Positions 4,517-5,708 of a stretch of DNA of 5,708 nt are shown here, one piece after another. The position numbers and the translations under genes were made by a program. Under the pieces are notes generated by a model. That model did not search any database. It saw only the letters and a program-made list of their open reading frames with translations, and was not told the origin of the DNA. Location of the stretch: positions 1-5,708 of the forward strand of contig JAEUIG010000284.1 of NCBI GenBank assembly GCA_016795125.1. The letters are read 5' to 3'. This DNA is from Planctomycetaceae bacterium (lineage in GTDB: Bacteria; Planctomycetota; Planctomycetia; Planctomycetales; Planctomycetaceae). Each line of letters starts with the position of its first letter. The stretch's first letter is position 1.

Positions 4517-5708
4517 GTGACGGAGCGATTCGCACAGCTCGGCCATTCGTGGTGCACAGCGTGCCTGCTCGGGCTGCTGGCTGCACTGTATGGGCCGATT
4601 CTGCGCGCCGACGATCGCACCTATCAGAACGGCTTTGACGATCCGCAGCACACCTGGGTCGCCGACCAGCAGCCCGGCGGACCGACAATCAAGCAGGAGC
4701 GTATCAGCCGCGAGCCCCATTCCGGCGTCCAGGCCGAACAGTTTGTGTTCCTGACGCAGCAGCCGCAGCCGCTCGTGGAAGTCTCCCACGAACTGCCTCC
4801 CAGCCTGCAGCATGGCGAGCTCACCGGCTCCTTGTGGGTGCGGGCCAGTCGCGGCGGCATCCGCCTGTGTCTGCAGGTGCAATTCCCGAACGAGATCGAC
4901 CCCCGGACCAACCTGCCGTTGCAGGCCGTACTGCCAGGGGATCCTGACACCGGTGTCTACAACGCCGTCGGCGAGTGGCAGCAGCTCACGTGCATCGCCA
5001 CGGACGAAGCCGTTCAGGAAGTCGTCCGCCGTCTCCGAGGACAGTTGCGGCAACAGTCCGATTTCGTGCCGATCAACCAGCGGACGATCATCGTCGAACG
5101 CATGGTCGTGCAGCTCGAGCTGCCCGCCGGGCAGACGGTCCTGCAGGTCGACGACCTGGCATTCGGACCGATCGTCGCGCCAGCGGCGGCGCCGGTCGAC
5201 CCCATGCAGCGGCGGCAGCCGCGCGACGGTCAGTTCCGCGCGACCATCGGCGACGATCAACTCCTGATCGACGGCCGTCCCAGCGTCGTGCTGTTCACTC
5301 CCTATCACGGTGAGGAGGTCGACGAACTGGCGAAGATGCGGTTCAACGTCGCCTGGATTGACCGCTACGACGACGCGGCGCTGCTCGCGGCCCTGACGGC
5401 CGACGGCCTGTTTGCGATGGCCAATCCGCTGCCGTACGACATTCCGCTGGAAGAAGCGGTTCAGCCCGACATCGGCCTGGTGTCGTTCAAGGAAGAGACG
5501 TCGCCGGTCATGTTCTGGTACATGGGCACGCGGCTGCCGGCCGCGAGCCTGCAGACGCAGGCCCGGCTGATGAGCAAGGTTCGCGCCGCCGATGCCCAGT
5601 TCCGCCGCCCGATCTTTGTCGATGTCACCGGCGAAAAGCGGCAGTACCATCGCCATGCCGACCTGGTCGGCCTCAGCCGGCATACGCTGCACACCTCGAC
5701 GACATTCC
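4517..5708 (+). CDS. Exported jelly-roll plus glycosidase-like protein, N-terminal part (3' end outside window)
   Basis: The frame is open from GTG 4517 to the window edge (397 residues) with no stop. A signal peptide is clear: Arg4, a hydrophobic stretch CLLGLLAALYGPIL at 16-29, and a likely cut after ALA-type LRA31. Residues about 38-220 look like a beta-rich carbohydrate-binding jelly roll: NGFDDPQHTWV, alternating strands such as GELTGSLWVRA, GEWQQLTCIA before a helix, and VLQVDDLAFGPIV closing it. A Pro/Ala/Gln linker (221-240) leads to IGDDQLLIDGRPSVVLFTPY, then HGEEVDELAKMRFNVAWI. This is the entry pattern of the TIM-barrel part of beta-galactosidase-like glycosidases (own-name strand, then G/N-x-V strand). 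Catalytic Glu residues cannot be identified in what is present. I recall long uncharacterised planctomycete proteins of this layout. Substrate is unknown. A non-catalytic sugar-binding protein is the alternative. Confidence 0.75.
   Translation, partial: MTERFAQLGHSWCTACLLGLLAALYGPILRADDRTYQNGFDDPQHTWVADQQPGGPTIKQERISREPHSGVQAEQFVFLTQQPQPLVEVSHELPPSLQHGELTGSLWVRASRGGIRLCLQVQFPNEIDPRTNLPLQAVLPGDPDTGVYNAVGEWQQLTCIATDEAVQEVVRRLRGQLRQQSDFVPINQRTIIVERMVVQLELPAGQTVLQVDDLAFGPIVAPAAAPVDPMQRRQPRDGQFRATIGDDQLLIDGRPSVVLFTPYHGEEVDELAKMRFNVAWIDRYDDAALLAALTADGLFAMANPLPYDIPLEEAVQPDIGLVSFKEETSPVMFWYMGTRLPAASLQTQARLMSKVRAADAQFRRPIFVDVTGEKRQYHRHADLVGLSRHTLHTSTTF

Noticed and set aside
4393..4638. Small plus-strand open frame of 81 codons in the divergent gap
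   Set aside because: It overlaps the supported start and signal peptide of the exported gene in another frame, is Arg/Pro-rich, and has no ribosome-binding site or motif.
4484..5692. Long minus-strand open frame (402 codons) opposite the glycosidase-like gene
   Set aside because: It is the antisense shadow of a GC-rich gene. The plus-strand frame has a signal peptide, a Shine-Dalgarno site and domain-like structure. The antisense product has biased, motif-free composition.

Overview
The window looks like a chromosomal segment from a GC-rich planctomycete (Planctomycetota, Planctomycetia). No marker gene proves this. The inference rests on the mix of a secreted CE15-type esterase, a secreted glycosidase-like protein and two small soluble proteins of a style I associate with planctomycetes, weak or absent Shine-Dalgarno sites on several genes, three probable GTG starts, and many short palindromic repeats between genes. 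There are no phage, plasmid, transposase, CRISPR, tRNA or rRNA signals.

Layout. Bases 1-228 (+) hold the C-terminal end of the GTPase Obg. A perfect 24-nt palindrome at 229-252 separates it from a convergent run of five minus-strand genes. In transcription order, from right to left, these are: a 101-aa helical protein of unknown function (4190-3885); an RdgB/HAM1-type non-canonical purine NTP pyrophosphatase (3823-3170); an exported CE15 glucuronoyl-esterase-like hydrolase (3112-1829); a 112-aa protein of unknown function (1789-1451); and an RluA/RluD-family pseudouridine synthase (1301-267). Gaps are 61, 57, 39 and 149 nt, so one transcript is possible, although three of the four gaps carry palindromic structure. 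A 326-nt region without a gene (4191-4516) is followed by a divergent plus-strand gene. That gene encodes an exported multidomain protein with a jelly-roll-like region followed by a glycosidase-like region, and it runs off the right edge.

The genes do not form one pathway. Obg (ribosome assembly), RluA/RluD (rRNA modification) and RdgB (nucleotide-pool cleaning) are housekeeping. The CE15 protein and the divergent glycosidase-like protein are exported and probably act on carbohydrates.

I do not see a clear undescribed defence or mobile system. The most interesting structure is non-coding: four kinds of palindromic repeat, one inside a translation start region, one inside the 3' end of a coding sequence, and one that could fold into a three-way junction. 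Start-site choices matter here. The best Shine-Dalgarno evidence moves three starts inward from the longest open frame: CE15 to ATG 3112, RdgB to GTG 3823 and the glycosidase-like gene to GTG 4517.
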